In this document: in pieces, positions 42,659-51,744 of the stretch
Numbering within the stretch: the stretch's first letter is position 1
How the letters are laid out: each line of letters begins with the position of its first letter
Assembly (NCBI GenBank): GCA_963756185.1
Contig: CAVWMS010000003.1
Coordinates: 504,047-568,046 of the forward strand
From: DATAXI01 sp963756185
Lineage (GTDB): Bacteria > Verrucomicrobiota > Verrucomicrobiia > Chthoniobacterales > Chthoniobacteraceae
Direction of reading: 5' to 3'
Length of the DNA stretch: 64,000 bases
Notes under the pieces: generated by a model
Database searches by the model: none
What the model saw: the letters and a program-made list of their open reading frames with translations, nothing else
What the model was told of the DNA's origin: nothing
Made by a program: the position numbers and the translations under genes

Positions 42659-42933
42659 GTTGATCGGGGTTGACCGTCTCGCCTCCGATAAGGGCGAAAA
42701 ACCCCGCAACCGATGCCGTTCCGCATCGATTCCAGGGTCCTGCGTCCTCTCAGAAGCGAACAGGGAACCTAACAAAAGAGTCCGGGTGGTCAATGGGGAA
42801 TTTCTGGGAAAATTCGCGAGGGGTCGCGCGGGGCACATTTAAGCCGCCCGTATGGAGCTAGGCACCCGGCCGGGTCGACCTCCGGCCCTGTGGGGGAAAT
42901 GGTCGCCGCCAAGCACAGCATTTTGAATCCGGC

Positions 42934-43233
42934 TCACTGCACTCGTGTCTTCCAGTAGTCCGGGCGTCGGCTGGCATGGCCGACGGCCGCGACGAGGACG
43001 CGCTCTCCACGGAGAAAATACGCGACATAAAATGGAAAACCTGGAACGTTCACGCGCCGATAGCCCCCGCGCCGCTCATTCCAAAGTAAGGGATGCTGAA
43101 TGACGGCAGCACAAATGCTTTCAACCTCGCAACGAAATCGAACGCCCAATCCGGGCACGCGTGCTTCATAGTATTCCGTTGCGCAGGCAACATCCGCCGC
43201 TGCCTCCGGCAGGAACTCGATCGTCAGGCTCAT
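42934..43233 (-). CDS. RelE/ParE-family toxin
   Basis: 99 residues with the compact RelE fold pattern: LTIEFLPEAAADVACATEYY (helix 1), GLGVRFRCEVESICAAVIQH, GYRRVNVPGFPFYVAYFLRG (the R-x-F-P-Y-x-V-x-Y strand) and VLVAAVGHASRRPDYWKTR at the C-terminus. The arrangement fits ParE (gyrase poison) better than ribosome-dependent RelE. It overlaps the preceding antitoxin gene by 4 bases. Confidence 0.88.
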   Translation of the reverse strand: MSLTIEFLPEAAADVACATEYYEARVPGLGVRFRCEVESICAAVIQHPLLWNERRGGYRRVNVPGFPFYVAYFLRGERVLVAAVGHASRRPDYWKTRVQ

Positions 43234-43466
43234 TTGCCCGGAGCGATCTCGCGCAACCGGGCGAACACTTCCCCTGCCGGAATCGCCTGGGATTGGCCCG
43301 CATCGAATCCCGCAATGCGCCGGGAAATCTCAGCTTCCCAGGCTGCCTCGGCGCCGGGTTCGGGCTCCAGGTCCACGCTGTCCAGCAGACGCCGGGCCAG
43401 CAGCAGCCGCTGATCCGGCGGCAGAATGAGCGCCTCTTCTGATAAAGCATCGAGTGAAGCTGGCAT
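43230..43466 (-). CDS. addiction-module antitoxin (TIGR02574-like)
   Basis: 78 residues from the ATG at 43466; the frame is open further upstream but MPASLDALSEEALILPPDQR is the standard start of this family. Helical pattern LLLARRLLDSVDLEPEPGAE and EAAWEAEISRRIAGFDAGQS with a C-terminal VFARLREIAPGK segment that probably binds the toxin. Operon with the ParE-like toxin through an ATGA overlap. Confidence 0.8.
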   Translation of the reverse strand: MPASLDALSEEALILPPDQRLLLARRLLDSVDLEPEPGAEAAWEAEISRRIAGFDAGQSQAIPAGEVFARLREIAPGK

Positions 43467-43529
43467 GGAATCCAAGCGTAGCTTCCTCTTCGGGAATTGT
43501 CGAGCCGGGACCAATCACGCCAAACCCTC

Positions 43530-44363
43530 TCACCCCCCGATCGTAGCTGCCGGGGCCGGCTGGTTCGGTTTCACTGGCGGCACATACGGCTCACACACAC
43601 GCCGGATCGACAGCGCCCGCCCGCTTGATTCATCGATTTCGATGATCGCGCCGCAAAGCGCCACCGGGCCGTGGGCCACGGGGAAAAGCACCGGCATCCC
43701 GTGGATGAACCGCTGAATGATCGGATTGATCTCGCGCCCCAGGATCGATTCGGTCGGCCCGCACATCCCCGCGTCGCAAAGGAACGCCGTGCCGCCGGGA
43801 AAAACGCGCTCGTCCGCCGTCTGCGTGTGCGTGTGCGTCCCGATGACCGCCGACACCCGCCCATCGAGAAAACGCCCGATGGCGATCTTTTCGCTGGTGG
43901 TCTCCGCGTGGGCGTCGACAAAAATGATCAGCGTCTCCTCGCGCATGCGCTCGACGGCGCGATCGAGCGCCGGGAACGGATTGTCGAGCTGCGGCTGCAT
44001 GAAGGTGCGGCCCTGCACGTTGATGACCCCGACCTTCCCCTTCGGCGTCTCGAGCACGATGGTCCCCTGCCCCGGCACGCCCCCCGGATAATTGATCGGG
44101 CGCAGCAGCCGCGGCTCGGAGTCGATGTACGGCGCCAGTTCCTTCTGGTCCCAGACGTGGTCGCCCGTGGTGATGACTGCAACGCCGGCGCGCAGCAGGT
44201 CGATGGTGATCTTCGGCGTGATGCCGCGCCCGCCCGCCGCGTTCTCGCCGTTGACGACCACGAAATCGATTCCCCGTTCCCTTTTCCAGACCGGCACTGT
44301 CTCGATAACGGCCCGGCGCCCGGGCTCGCCAATGATATCGCCAAGAAAAAGAAGCTTCAGCAT
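43530..44363 (-). CDS. YmdB-like metallophosphoesterase (TIGR00282)
   Basis: 277 residues. Metal ligands: FLGDIIGEPGR (Asp), VVNGENAAGG (Asn/Glu), VITTGDHVWDQKELAPYI, IFVDAHAETTSEKIAI and IGTHTHTQTADERV (His pair). The family is the 2',3'-cyclic nucleotide phosphodiesterase YmdB, which in Bacillus affects biofilm and motility choices. Length and motif order are complete. It reads into the antitoxin pair with 63 bases between; likely a separate unit. Confidence 0.9.
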   Translation of the reverse strand: MLKLLFLGDIIGEPGRRAVIETVPVWKRERGIDFVVVNGENAAGGRGITPKITIDLLRAGVAVITTGDHVWDQKELAPYIDSEPRLLRPINYPGGVPGQGTIVLETPKGKVGVINVQGRTFMQPQLDNPFPALDRAVERMREETLIIFVDAHAETTSEKIAIGRFLDGRVSAVIGTHTHTQTADERVFPGGTAFLCDAGMCGPTESILGREINPIIQRFIHGMPVLFPVAHGPVALCGAIIEIDESSGRALSIRRVCEPYVPPVKPNQPAPAATIGG

Positions 44364-44480
44364 GCCGGCGGCATTTCAAAGGGTCGCGCCGAAGATGTCG
44401 AGAGCTTGCGCGAATTCCGCGTCCCATCGGGCCCCGAGATTTGATTTGACCGTTGCCGGGCGGAGTAGAAAAATGTGCGT

Positions 44481-44840
44481 ATGACCCCCAGGCGATTCAT
44501 CGTTTTCGGGCTCGCCCTTATGCTGGCGAGCGGAGTTTGCTTCGCTAAGAAACACCCGAAAGGCGACAAGGGCGGGGAGCCCATCCTCGAAATAGATCCT
44601 GGTTCGATTACCCTCGACGTAGGCAATGGAGTCCAGCAGACCTACGCGATCTCCAGCACGACCAAATCGACGGTGGACGGAAATCCGGTTGCGGTGGACA
44701 GTCTGCAGGCCGGAATGCTCGCCAAGGTTACTGCGTCCGCGGACGGCAAAACGGCCGAAACGATCGACGCAAAAAGCGCGCCGAAGGATAAGGCGGCAAA
44801 GGACAAGTCCGACGTCACCGATGTCCATTTGGTGAAATAG
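44481..44840 (+). CDS. small exported protein, unknown function
   Basis: 119 residues from ATG 44481 (a GTG two codons upstream is possible). A signal peptide (RRFIVFGLALMLASGVCFA) is followed by a small domain: DPGSITLDVGNGVQQTYAIS, STVDGNPVAVDSLQAGMLAK, ATSA-type beta-strand text resembling secreted OB-like/DUF domains, and a lysine-rich tail. It probably resides in the periplasm. Family not recognised. Confidence 0.6.
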   Translation: MTPRRFIVFGLALMLASGVCFAKKHPKGDKGGEPILEIDPGSITLDVGNGVQQTYAISSTTKSTVDGNPVAVDSLQAGMLAKVTASADGKTAETIDAKSAPKDKAAKDKSDVTDVHLVK

Positions 44841-44911
44841 GCGGCGGCTCCGTGCCGCGCCGACTGGAAAGGGCTGGAGGCAGTTGGCTTTGCTGCTAGG
44901 TTCGAGGGAGA

Positions 44912-46192
44912 GTGCATTTATCAAGACGACGCGCCGCGGTTGCGGCGGCCTGGCTGGCAGCGTCCCTTTTGCTTCCGGCAATCGCGGCAGCGCAGGAACC
45001 GGCGCCGCGGCTAAGCGCGCTGGCGGCCGAGCCCGATTGGTCGAACCTCGAGCGATACCAGGCCACGATGGATCGCGCGGAGTTTGTCCGGCTGCTCGAT
45101 ACGGTCTATGCGCCCGGCGGCGCATGGAAGGATACGATCACCATCGACGCCGATGGCGCGCACATTCTCACCACCGGGACCAGCCGCTGGCTGTTGCGTT
45201 TCGCCGATGACGGCGCGCCGAAGCAACCGCCGCGCTACTGGAAGCCGCTCGACACAATGCCGCCGGCCAACCCGCCGCTCGCGGGCCTGACCATCGCGCT
45301 CGACCCGGGACACCTCGGTGGCCAATGGGCGAAAATGGAGGAGCGCTGGTTCCAGATCCGCCCGGGCACGCTCCCGGTTGCCGAGGGGGACATGACGCTC
45401 ATCACCTCGCGCCTGCTCGCGGCGAAGCTCGAGGCCGACGGCGCAAAGGTCGTTTTCGTGCGCGACAGCGCCGGGCCGTTGACGAAATTGCGCCCGGCCG
45501 ATTTGCAGGACGAGGCGCGCGCGCAATTGAAGCGCCAGGGCATGGCGTTCATTCGCCAGAATTACAACGGCCCGGCAGACGAGCTGCGGATGAACTCAGT
45601 CAAATGGACCAGCGAGCTTCTCTTTTACCGCACCGCCGAAATCCAGGAACGCGCGCGGCGGGTGAACGACGAACTGAAGCCGGACCTGACCCTTTGCCTC
45701 CATTACAACGCCGAAGCCTGGGGCGACCCCGCGAACCCGCAATTGGTCAGCAAGAATCACATGCACGTGCTGGTCAACGGCAGTTATGCCGCGTCCGAAT
45801 TGTCACTCGATGACGTGCGCTACGCGATGCTGGTGAAGCTGCTCTCGCGATGTTACTCCGAGGAATTGCCCGTGGCCGAACACGTGGCCGACAGCCTGGC
45901 CGCGGCGACCGGCCTGCCCCCTTATCAATACACCACCGGCAACGCCACGCGCGTGGGCGACAACCCCTATATATGGGCGCGCAACCTGCTCGCCAACCGC
46001 CTCTACGAATGCCCGGTCATTTACATCGAGCCCTATGTCATGAACAGCCCCGAAGTCTGGGACCGCGTCCAGGCCGGCGATTATGATGGCCGAAAGTTAA
46101 TCGACGGCAAAGTCCGCGAAAGCATCTACCGCGAATACGCCAACGCAGTGGCCAACGGCCTGGAAGCCGCCGCGAAGGATCTGAGAAAGTAA
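44912..46192 (+). CDS. N-acetylmuramoyl-L-alanine amidase (Amidase_3), exported
   Basis: 426 residues from GTG 44912. Signal peptide (RRRAAVAAAWLAASLLLPAI) with AAAQ cleavage region. The catalytic domain starts at LAGLTIALDPGHLGGQWAKM (first zinc His), continues with PVAEGDMTLITSRLLAAKLE (Glu), LTLCLHYNAEAWGDP (second His), and a late Glu in VIYIEPYVMNSPE. It cleaves the bond between MurNAc and the stem peptide in peptidoglycan, in the periplasm. The region before it (residues ~30-120) is not recognised and may regulate access. Confidence 0.88.
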   Translation: MHLSRRRAAVAAAWLAASLLLPAIAAAQEPAPRLSALAAEPDWSNLERYQATMDRAEFVRLLDTVYAPGGAWKDTITIDADGAHILTTGTSRWLLRFADDGAPKQPPRYWKPLDTMPPANPPLAGLTIALDPGHLGGQWAKMEERWFQIRPGTLPVAEGDMTLITSRLLAAKLEADGAKVVFVRDSAGPLTKLRPADLQDEARAQLKRQGMAFIRQNYNGPADELRMNSVKWTSELLFYRTAEIQERARRVNDELKPDLTLCLHYNAEAWGDPANPQLVSKNHMHVLVNGSYAASELSLDDVRYAMLVKLLSRCYSEELPVAEHVADSLAAATGLPPYQYTTGNATRVGDNPYIWARNLLANRLYECPVIYIEPYVMNSPEVWDRVQAGDYDGRKLIDGKVRESIYREYANAVANGLEAAAKDLRK

Positions 46193-46345
46193 CTCGGGTT
46201 GTTCGTATATCCATAGCGTGCCCTGCGGCGCTCTCGGAATCGAGTCCGCGAGATGTCCATGGCGCAACGGGGACAATCCGTCTTCCATCCCGCTACTGCG
46301 GGAACACGCGCCGGTTGATTCCAGTTTAGAGAGACGTTATGGGGG

Positions 46346-46590
46346 TCAACTCTTGACACTTGACAAAAGACGGTTAATTTTGCTTTCGAGCCGGGACATT
46401 CGGGCGGCAAGGTCGGACTTGGATGCGGCCTCGGCTTGCAGGCGTCTGAGGATTTGGGTAACGGCACTCCCCTCCCTGTAGCCATAAGCCCGGGCAATGT
46501 CGATCCGACGTTCGCCGCCCAAGTGGACGCGAACCCATAACTGCCAGGAGCGCCCGGGCCGCCCGCACGTCCCGGTTTGCTCCTGCGCCC
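46346..46590 (-). pseudogene. C-terminal remnant of a REP-associated (Y1-type) transposase
   Basis: On the minus strand an open reading frame without start encodes GRPGRSWQLWVRVHLGGERR, then IDIARAYGYREGSAVTQILR, RLQAEAASKSDLAARMSRLE and SKINRLLSSVKS before TGA at 46346. This is the pattern of the C-terminal HTH part of REP-associated tyrosine transposases. The catalytic HUH region is absent. It lies between the amidase and a convergent gene, in sequence without other function. Confidence 0.5.
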
Positions 46591-46594
46591 TCCT

Positions 46595-47623
46595 TCAGAA
46601 TCCTTTCCCGCTTCCCAGCCCCTTGATCTCGATGGGAACCGGCGTCCCGTCATGTTTTACGAGGAAGACATCGTCCGGATTGAAATGGCCGGTATAGTTA
46701 AAAGGATCCGCATAGAAGACCAGGGAACCATCCCTGGACGCGCAGAGAAATCTGTAATAAGTCGGGGCGATACTTTCGACGGAGGCCACGCGCCGCTCGA
46801 GCCCCTTCCAGTCCTGTTCGTACGGCAGTTGCCGGGCGCCGTCGCTGTCCCGCGAAAACGGCGGTGGGCGCTGAAAACGCACCATCGAACCCCATCCGCT
46901 GCCGCCCATTCGCGCGTAGCGCGCATAGACGAAGCGGCCGGTCACCGCGATTTCCTCCAACCCCGTGGATGGCGGAGTTATATCCTGCTCGATGAGCGAA
47001 GCGAACGGCGCGCAACGGTATGCGTCCAGTGCCAGCGCGGGATCGTCGAGGTCATTGTTGCCGTCATAGATGCAGCCCATCCACAGGTCGCCCGAGCATT
47101 CGAAAAAGAGCGTCCCGTCCGCGGTGAATACCGGATGGCCCACCTTCGTGCCGTAGCGGATGCGCACGTCAGCCGGTTCCTTCGCGCCTTTGAGGAGGCA
47201 AAACGCCGATGCCTCCTTCTCGGCGCCGTAGCGGCCATCTTCCTCGTCCACGACCGCGACCGTGAGAATTATCTCCGTCGTGGGATCGTAGGCGATGTCC
47301 TGGAACGTCACGCCCTGGGGCGCATCGCATACCTTCGCGCATTTCCCGTTCGACGGATCAAAGGACCAGACGGCGTGACTGGTCGCGCAGAGGATGAACC
47401 CGGCGTTCGACAATGTGACGCCTTGAATGGCCCGGTCCCGCGCGGGCAAATCGATGCCGATCGTTCGCCAGCTCTTCGCGGCCAGGTCGATGTCAACGAG
47501 CTCCGACGTGCCGGTCGCCACGAGGTAAACATGGCCGTTGTCCTTCGAGAACGCGGCGCCCGCGGCAAAGCAGGATGGGAAGGCCGCGGCCATTGCCGCT
47601 GCGAAGATGAGGATGAGCTTCAT
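46595..47623 (-). CDS. exported beta-propeller-like protein
   Basis: 342 residues from ATG 47623, giving a signal peptide (MKLILIFAAAMAAAFPSCFA). Repeated short strands (GHVYLVATGTSELVDID, GFILCATSHAVWSFDPSNGK, DIAYDPTTEIILTVAVVDE, GTLFFECSGDLWMGCIYDG, GSLVFYADPF) resemble blades of a WD40/TolB-like propeller. No catalytic motif. Six or seven blades are expected. Probably periplasmic; possibly a partner-binding protein. It follows upp (64 bases) on the same strand but function is unrelated. Confidence 0.6.
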   Translation of the reverse strand: MKLILIFAAAMAAAFPSCFAAGAAFSKDNGHVYLVATGTSELVDIDLAAKSWRTIGIDLPARDRAIQGVTLSNAGFILCATSHAVWSFDPSNGKCAKVCDAPQGVTFQDIAYDPTTEIILTVAVVDEEDGRYGAEKEASAFCLLKGAKEPADVRIRYGTKVGHPVFTADGTLFFECSGDLWMGCIYDGNNDLDDPALALDAYRCAPFASLIEQDITPPSTGLEEIAVTGRFVYARYARMGGSGWGSMVRFQRPPPFSRDSDGARQLPYEQDWKGLERRVASVESIAPTYYRFLCASRDGSLVFYADPFNYTGHFNPDDVFLVKHDGTPVPIEIKGLGSGKGF

Positions 47624-47687
47624 AGGCCTAATACGGCCCGACCAGCCCGTTTCTTGCGTACAATTTTTCCGGCCCGTCACCCGGCCT

Positions 47688-48362
47688 TCATTGGGAATGG
47701 GAGTGCGTCCCGAAGTACCGGTCGCCGGCATCTCCCAGGCCCGGCACGATGTAGGCGTCGCTGTTCAATTCCGGATCGATGGCCGCCGTGTAGATCGGCA
47801 CGTCGGGATGGGCGTTGTGGAGCTGTTCGAGGCCGGGCGGGCAACTGACCAGGCAGACGTAGCGCATGCGCTGCGCCCCCTTTTCCTTCAACTGGCTGAT
47901 GGCCCCGGTGGCGCTCCAGCCGGTGGCCAGCATCGGATCGACGACGAGCACCTCCGCCGAAGCAAGGTGCGAGGGCAGCTTGAAATAGTAGCTCTCCGGA
48001 CGGTGCGTCGTTTCGTCCCGGGACATGCCGATGTGGCCCACGCTCGCATTCGAGAGCACCTGCAGCATCCCGTCGACAAAGCCCAGACCGGCCCGAAGGA
48101 TCGGGGCGATGATGACCGGCCGCGCCAGCGCCGTGCCGGCAAAGGGCGCGAGCGGCGTCTGCACGGTGCGTTCGACCGTATCGAAATCCCGCATGACCTC
48201 GAAGGTCATCAGCGTCGCCAGTTCCCGCAGTTCCCGGCGGAAATCCTCGGACGAAGTGCTGCGGTCGCGAATGGTGGTGAGCTTTACCTTGATGAGCGGA
48301 TGATCGACGACGGTTACTCCCCTGGGCGGCGTGTAGGTCGGGTTTGGCACGCCGGGTTGCAT
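47688..48362 (-). CDS. upp: uracil phosphoribosyltransferase
   Basis: 224 residues. Conserved segments: DHPLIKVKLTTIRDRSTSSE, RELATLMTFEVMRDF, PVIIAPILRAGLGFVDGML, IGMSRDETTHRPESYYFKLP and the PRPP loop VLVVDPMLATGWSATGAI with YVCLVSCPPGLEQL and the uracil-binding YIVPGLGDAGDRYFGT. It converts uracil and PRPP to UMP (pyrimidine salvage). Confidence 0.97.
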   Translation of the reverse strand: MQPGVPNPTYTPPRGVTVVDHPLIKVKLTTIRDRSTSSEDFRRELRELATLMTFEVMRDFDTVERTVQTPLAPFAGTALARPVIIAPILRAGLGFVDGMLQVLSNASVGHIGMSRDETTHRPESYYFKLPSHLASAEVLVVDPMLATGWSATGAISQLKEKGAQRMRYVCLVSCPPGLEQLHNAHPDVPIYTAAIDPELNSDAYIVPGLGDAGDRYFGTHSHSQ

Positions 48363-48435
48363 AACAAATCGAGGCCCCGGATGTCGCGTCTAATTGCAAA
48401 TTGCCGCGCGGTTGGGCAACATGGTACATTCTCCT

Positions 48436-49350
48436 ATGAAGCCTCCTGGCGGAAGATTTCTCCGGCTCTGCACTGTTGCCGTGCTGATTGCGATGCCATG
48501 GATGGCCGCGCGGGCGCAGGACCAAACGAGCGAACCGATCACGAGAGTCGAGCCCGTGACCTCTCCGTCGCCGGCTGACGAGAATCCCCTCAGCCCCATC
48601 GGCGAGGAGCCGATGACGACCCCGGCGAAAACTCCCGCGGCAGCACCGGTGGAAACTCCGGCCGCAACATCGGTGGAAACTCCGGCCTCAACGCCGGCTC
48701 AAGCCTCGACGCCCGCGCCCGTGGCAACCCCCGCGCCCATCCCCGCCGCGCCGGCACCCCCGCCCGCCCCGAGCGCCAGGCGGTTCCCGCAAACCAATCC
48801 CGACATCACGACGCCCCCTCCCCTGCCCACGCCGGTCTCGCCCTATTCTATCGAGATCGACCTCGGCAAACAGCGGGCTTACCTCCTCGAGGATGGCGCA
48901 ATCCTCTCCGACGCCCCGATCTCGAGCGGACGCGCCGGGCACCTGACGCCCACCGGCAATTTCTCGGTCCTCGAAAAGGACCTCAACCACGTCTCGAGCC
49001 TGTACGGCGAATTTATCGACAAGGAGAGCGGACGCGTCGTCAAGGCTGGCGCCGACAGCGCGATGCCCGTGCCGAAGGGCTGCGTTTTCGTCCCGGCGCC
49101 GATGAAGTGGTTTATGCGCTTCGACGGCGCGGCGGGAATGCACGCCGGCATCCTCCCGGGCTACCCGGCCTCGCACGGCTGCGTGCGCATGCCGGCCGCG
49201 AAGGCGGAGTTCTTTTACCAGACGGTCGACGTCGGCACCCCGGTCCATGTTTTTGGCGATACTCCGGTGCGGGAAATCGAGGAGGACCAGCCTCGCCATC
49301 TCAAGCCGTCACCCACTCCAAAGGCCAGACATGGCTGGTGGATATTCTGA
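48436..49350 (+). CDS. L,D-transpeptidase (YkuD), exported
   Basis: 304 residues from ATG 48436. Signal peptide (RFLRLCTVAVLIAMPWMAAR), then a proline/threonine/alanine linker with TPA/ETPA repeats (~residues 60-125), then a YkuD domain: SIEIDLGKQRAYLLEDGAIL, APISSGRAGHLTPTGNFSVL, MHAGILPGYPASHGCVRMPA with the catalytic Cys. These enzymes make 3-3 peptidoglycan cross-links or attach outer-membrane lipoprotein. The linker spans the distance to the wall. Confidence 0.92.
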   Translation: MKPPGGRFLRLCTVAVLIAMPWMAARAQDQTSEPITRVEPVTSPSPADENPLSPIGEEPMTTPAKTPAAAPVETPAATSVETPASTPAQASTPAPVATPAPIPAAPAPPPAPSARRFPQTNPDITTPPPLPTPVSPYSIEIDLGKQRAYLLEDGAILSDAPISSGRAGHLTPTGNFSVLEKDLNHVSSLYGEFIDKESGRVVKAGADSAMPVPKGCVFVPAPMKWFMRFDGAAGMHAGILPGYPASHGCVRMPAAKAEFFYQTVDVGTPVHVFGDTPVREIEEDQPRHLKPSPTPKARHGWWIF

Positions 49351-49463
49351 AGCCGCGCAGTCCCGCGGGAGGGGAAAATAAACCCGCGGACTATAGCGGC
49401 GCTCGCATCCTGGCCGGCGCCACAGTCCATTCCCAGGCAATCCCTGCCGCTATTCGACAGCCT

Positions 49464-49877
49464 CTAGTACCGCCGGTTGTCGCGGCGATCACCACCCCGG
49501 CGTTCTCCGGAGCCGCGATAGCCACCACCGCCGCCTCCACCACCGCGTCCTTCGCGGTAACCGCCGCCACCGCCTCCGCCGCCTCCACCACCGCCACGGC
49601 GGTAGTCATCGCCGCCGCCGCCGCGCTCTTCGCGCGGGCGAGCTTCATTCACCCGGAGGGGGCGTCCGTCGATTTGCTTGCCGTCAAGCTGGCTCACGGC
49701 GTTTTGCGCGTCAGCTTCCGAGGCCATGGTCACGAAGGCAAAGCCCCGTGATTTGCCGGTAAATTTGTCTTGCATCAGCAGCACTTCGGTTACCGGACCG
49801 GCTTGCGCGAACATGTCTTGCAATTCGAGTTCAGTCGTCGTGAACGGCAAATTGCCTACGTACAGTCTATTTCCCAT
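49464..49877 (-). CDS. RRM-domain RNA-binding protein with glycine-rich tail
   Basis: 137 residues. RNP2 (LYVGNLPF) and RNP1 (KSRGFAFVTM) are in place within an 80-residue RRM; the tail is RGG/GGGYR-rich (residues ~85-130). It resembles the cold-inducible Rbp proteins of cyanobacteria and other bacteria, which bind RNA non-specifically and may help at low temperature. It stands alone. The repeat-like plus-strand sequence here is only the codons for glycine and arginine. Confidence 0.93.
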   Translation of the reverse strand: MGNRLYVGNLPFTTTELELQDMFAQAGPVTEVLLMQDKFTGKSRGFAFVTMASEADAQNAVSQLDGKQIDGRPLRVNEARPREERGGGGDDYRRGGGGGGGGGGGGYREGRGGGGGGGGYRGSGERRGGDRRDNRRY

Positions 49878-50105
49878 ATCGATTTGGATTTTCGCTCCAG
49901 AAGCTCGCCCGTCTGCCGCGAGAGAACGTCACTGGGGGAATCTCCAATTGAGCGGTCCTGCTGAGCCGGAAGGTGTTCTGTGCTATAATTGGCAGGCAGA
50001 CTAGGACGAAACCCGGCGGGCAATCAACTTAAATTTGGGGCTATCGCCACGGGCCCGTTTTTAGCCCGAAATTCGCGCCAAAAAGCCCCATTTTAGCCCC
50101 CAAAA

Positions 50106-50414
50106 ATGCTGAAAATTCGCCCTATTGACGCCTCCGCGGGTCGCGATTACCCTTGCGTCCCCGTGTCCGCTCCGCTCAAGCTCTATGTGAAAACGTGGTG
50201 CCCCTGGTGTATAACGGCCCGCCAATATCTCGATAAGCGAGGTTACCGTTTCCAGGAAATCGATGTCGAGACCGACCGCGCCGCCTATGCGGAAATGGTG
50301 CGGCTCTCCGGGCAGACCTACACCCCCACGCTTTCGGTCGAGGACAAGCTGCTGGCGGACTTCGGCCCGGACGAATTGCAAATTTTTCTCCAAAAGAACC
50401 ATATTGAACCATAG
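50106..50414 (+). CDS. glutaredoxin-like protein
   Basis: 102 residues from ATG 50106; a GTG at 50163 (MSAPLKLYVKTWCPWC) would give a typical ~83-residue glutaredoxin and is a strong alternative. The active site is CPWC in LYVKTWCPWCITARQYL, followed by GYRFQEIDVETDRAAYAEMV, the cis-Pro TYTPTLSVED and GPDELQIFL. It reduces disulphides with glutathione or another thiol. It is followed 30 bases later by a membrane-protein gene on the same strand. Confidence 0.88.
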   Translation: MLKIRPIDASAGRDYPCVPVSAPLKLYVKTWCPWCITARQYLDKRGYRFQEIDVETDRAAYAEMVRLSGQTYTPTLSVEDKLLADFGPDELQIFLQKNHIEP

Positions 50415-50444
50415 CCGCCTGTCCGGGGCGCCGCCCGTTGCTCC

Positions 50445-51263
50445 ATGCTCCCGCACCTGCTCGTCATCCTTGCCGTTGCCGCCCTCAGTTGGGCGCTGCG
50501 GACGTTTGCGCACCCGGCTTTGCAGAAGCTGGGGACGCTCGGCATCCTGGCGACCTCCTTCCTGATCGGCTGGTACCTCACCGGGCTGCCCGCCGTGGGC
50601 CTGATCTGCGCCGGCAGTTGGCTGCTGCTTCCCTGGCTGGAAATCCTTACCCGCATCCGGCGGTTGCGGCTGCCGCTCGAGAAAAACCTCAGGCATCGCA
50701 CGCCGCCGCCGCGCGACAGCTTTCCCGCGCTCCAGGAGTTGACGGATGAAATCGAGCAGGAGCGCTTCGAGTACGTCGAGGACGCCGGCTGGGACTGGGA
50801 GGATTACCAGCAATACTTCCGGCTTTTCTACAAGGGCGGCGAGCGCACCCAGGCGAGCATCTGCCTGATCGACCAGAACAGCATCGCCTTCTACTACCTG
50901 AGCATCTCCTCGCGCGCGAAAAACGGCGTGATCTGGACGACGTGGAATTATCCCTTCTCCTACTCCCTGAAGCTGGCCCCGGGCTGGCGCGTCAACCGGC
51001 TGCGCAGCGACCAGAGCTTTTTGGAAATGCACGAGAGCCACATGGAATGGCTGCGCAAGAACCAGGTGCAGGTCGAGGAACTCGAGGACCTGGCCCCCGA
51101 CGACATGACAAGGGAAATCCAGCGCGACCTGCGCGCGCAGGTGACGCACAATATCGCGAAGGGGGTGCTCAAGAAGACGAGCAAGGGGGAGATCATGTAT
51201 TCGTGGCGGGGGATGCTGTATATCTGGGTGCAGTTTTTGCGGGATTTGGTGAGGCTGTTCTGA
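50445..51263 (+). CDS. membrane-anchored protein, unknown function
   Basis: 272 residues. Two hydrophobic helices near the N-terminus (LVILAVAALSWALRTFA and LGILATSFLIGWYLTGLPA), then a long polar domain (residues ~75-272) with DEIEQERFEYVEDAGWDWED, IAFYYLSISSRAKNGVIWTT and a final amphipathic segment. I recognise no family. Likely a cytoplasmic domain bound to the inner membrane. The preceding glutaredoxin gene may be cotranscribed. Confidence 0.6.
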   Translation: MLPHLLVILAVAALSWALRTFAHPALQKLGTLGILATSFLIGWYLTGLPAVGLICAGSWLLLPWLEILTRIRRLRLPLEKNLRHRTPPPRDSFPALQELTDEIEQERFEYVEDAGWDWEDYQQYFRLFYKGGERTQASICLIDQNSIAFYYLSISSRAKNGVIWTTWNYPFSYSLKLAPGWRVNRLRSDQSFLEMHESHMEWLRKNQVQVEELEDLAPDDMTREIQRDLRAQVTHNIAKGVLKKTSKGEIMYSWRGMLYIWVQFLRDLVRLF

Positions 51264-51744
51264 GCAACAAATTCGAAATCAGGAAAATGGGGTTTTGCAC
51301 CCTTTAGCTGGGATTAGCTGAAATATGCTATATTCTCGCTCTGAATGACTTACAGAAATTCCGCTTTGATTGCGATTGGCCGCATTTGGCCCCGTTTTTG
51401 ATCTGGCCTTGCGATCCAATAATTTACCGACGGGTCAACAGTGCCCGTGAATCGCTCTCCTTCGGCACACCAAACGCCGTAAAAGCGGAGTTGAGTGTTT
51501 TCACCATGATCAACAATTCGTAGTCCGTGATGCACCGTCTTCTTAGCTCGATTTTTGTGACAACGCTCCTCTCGATGTCCCAGCCCATCAGTTGAAGCCG
51601 ACCGGAGAAAGACGGGCTTCCGAGCCATGGCCGGTGGCTCGGGGCATTACGGGGTGTCCCCGTTAGAATGGGCAGCTCCGGACGCAGTAGGCGCCAGGGA
51701 AAGGCTTTTCCCTCCAGATTTACTCAGCGAAATGCTCCCGAGGC
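51264..51744. other. intergenic stretch
   Basis: No supported gene. A TTCGAAA-type fragment lies at 51269-51281, just after the stop of the membrane-protein gene. A 92-codon minus-strand frame (51350-51628) is not protein-like by composition. Confidence 0.4.

Noticed and set aside
49464..49700. CCGCC-type tandem repeat or CRISPR-like array
   Set aside because: It is the antisense of the glycine-rich tail of the RRM protein; no regular spacers.
51350..51628. 92-codon minus-strand open frame
   Set aside because: No motif, signal peptide or family resemblance; composition not protein-like.
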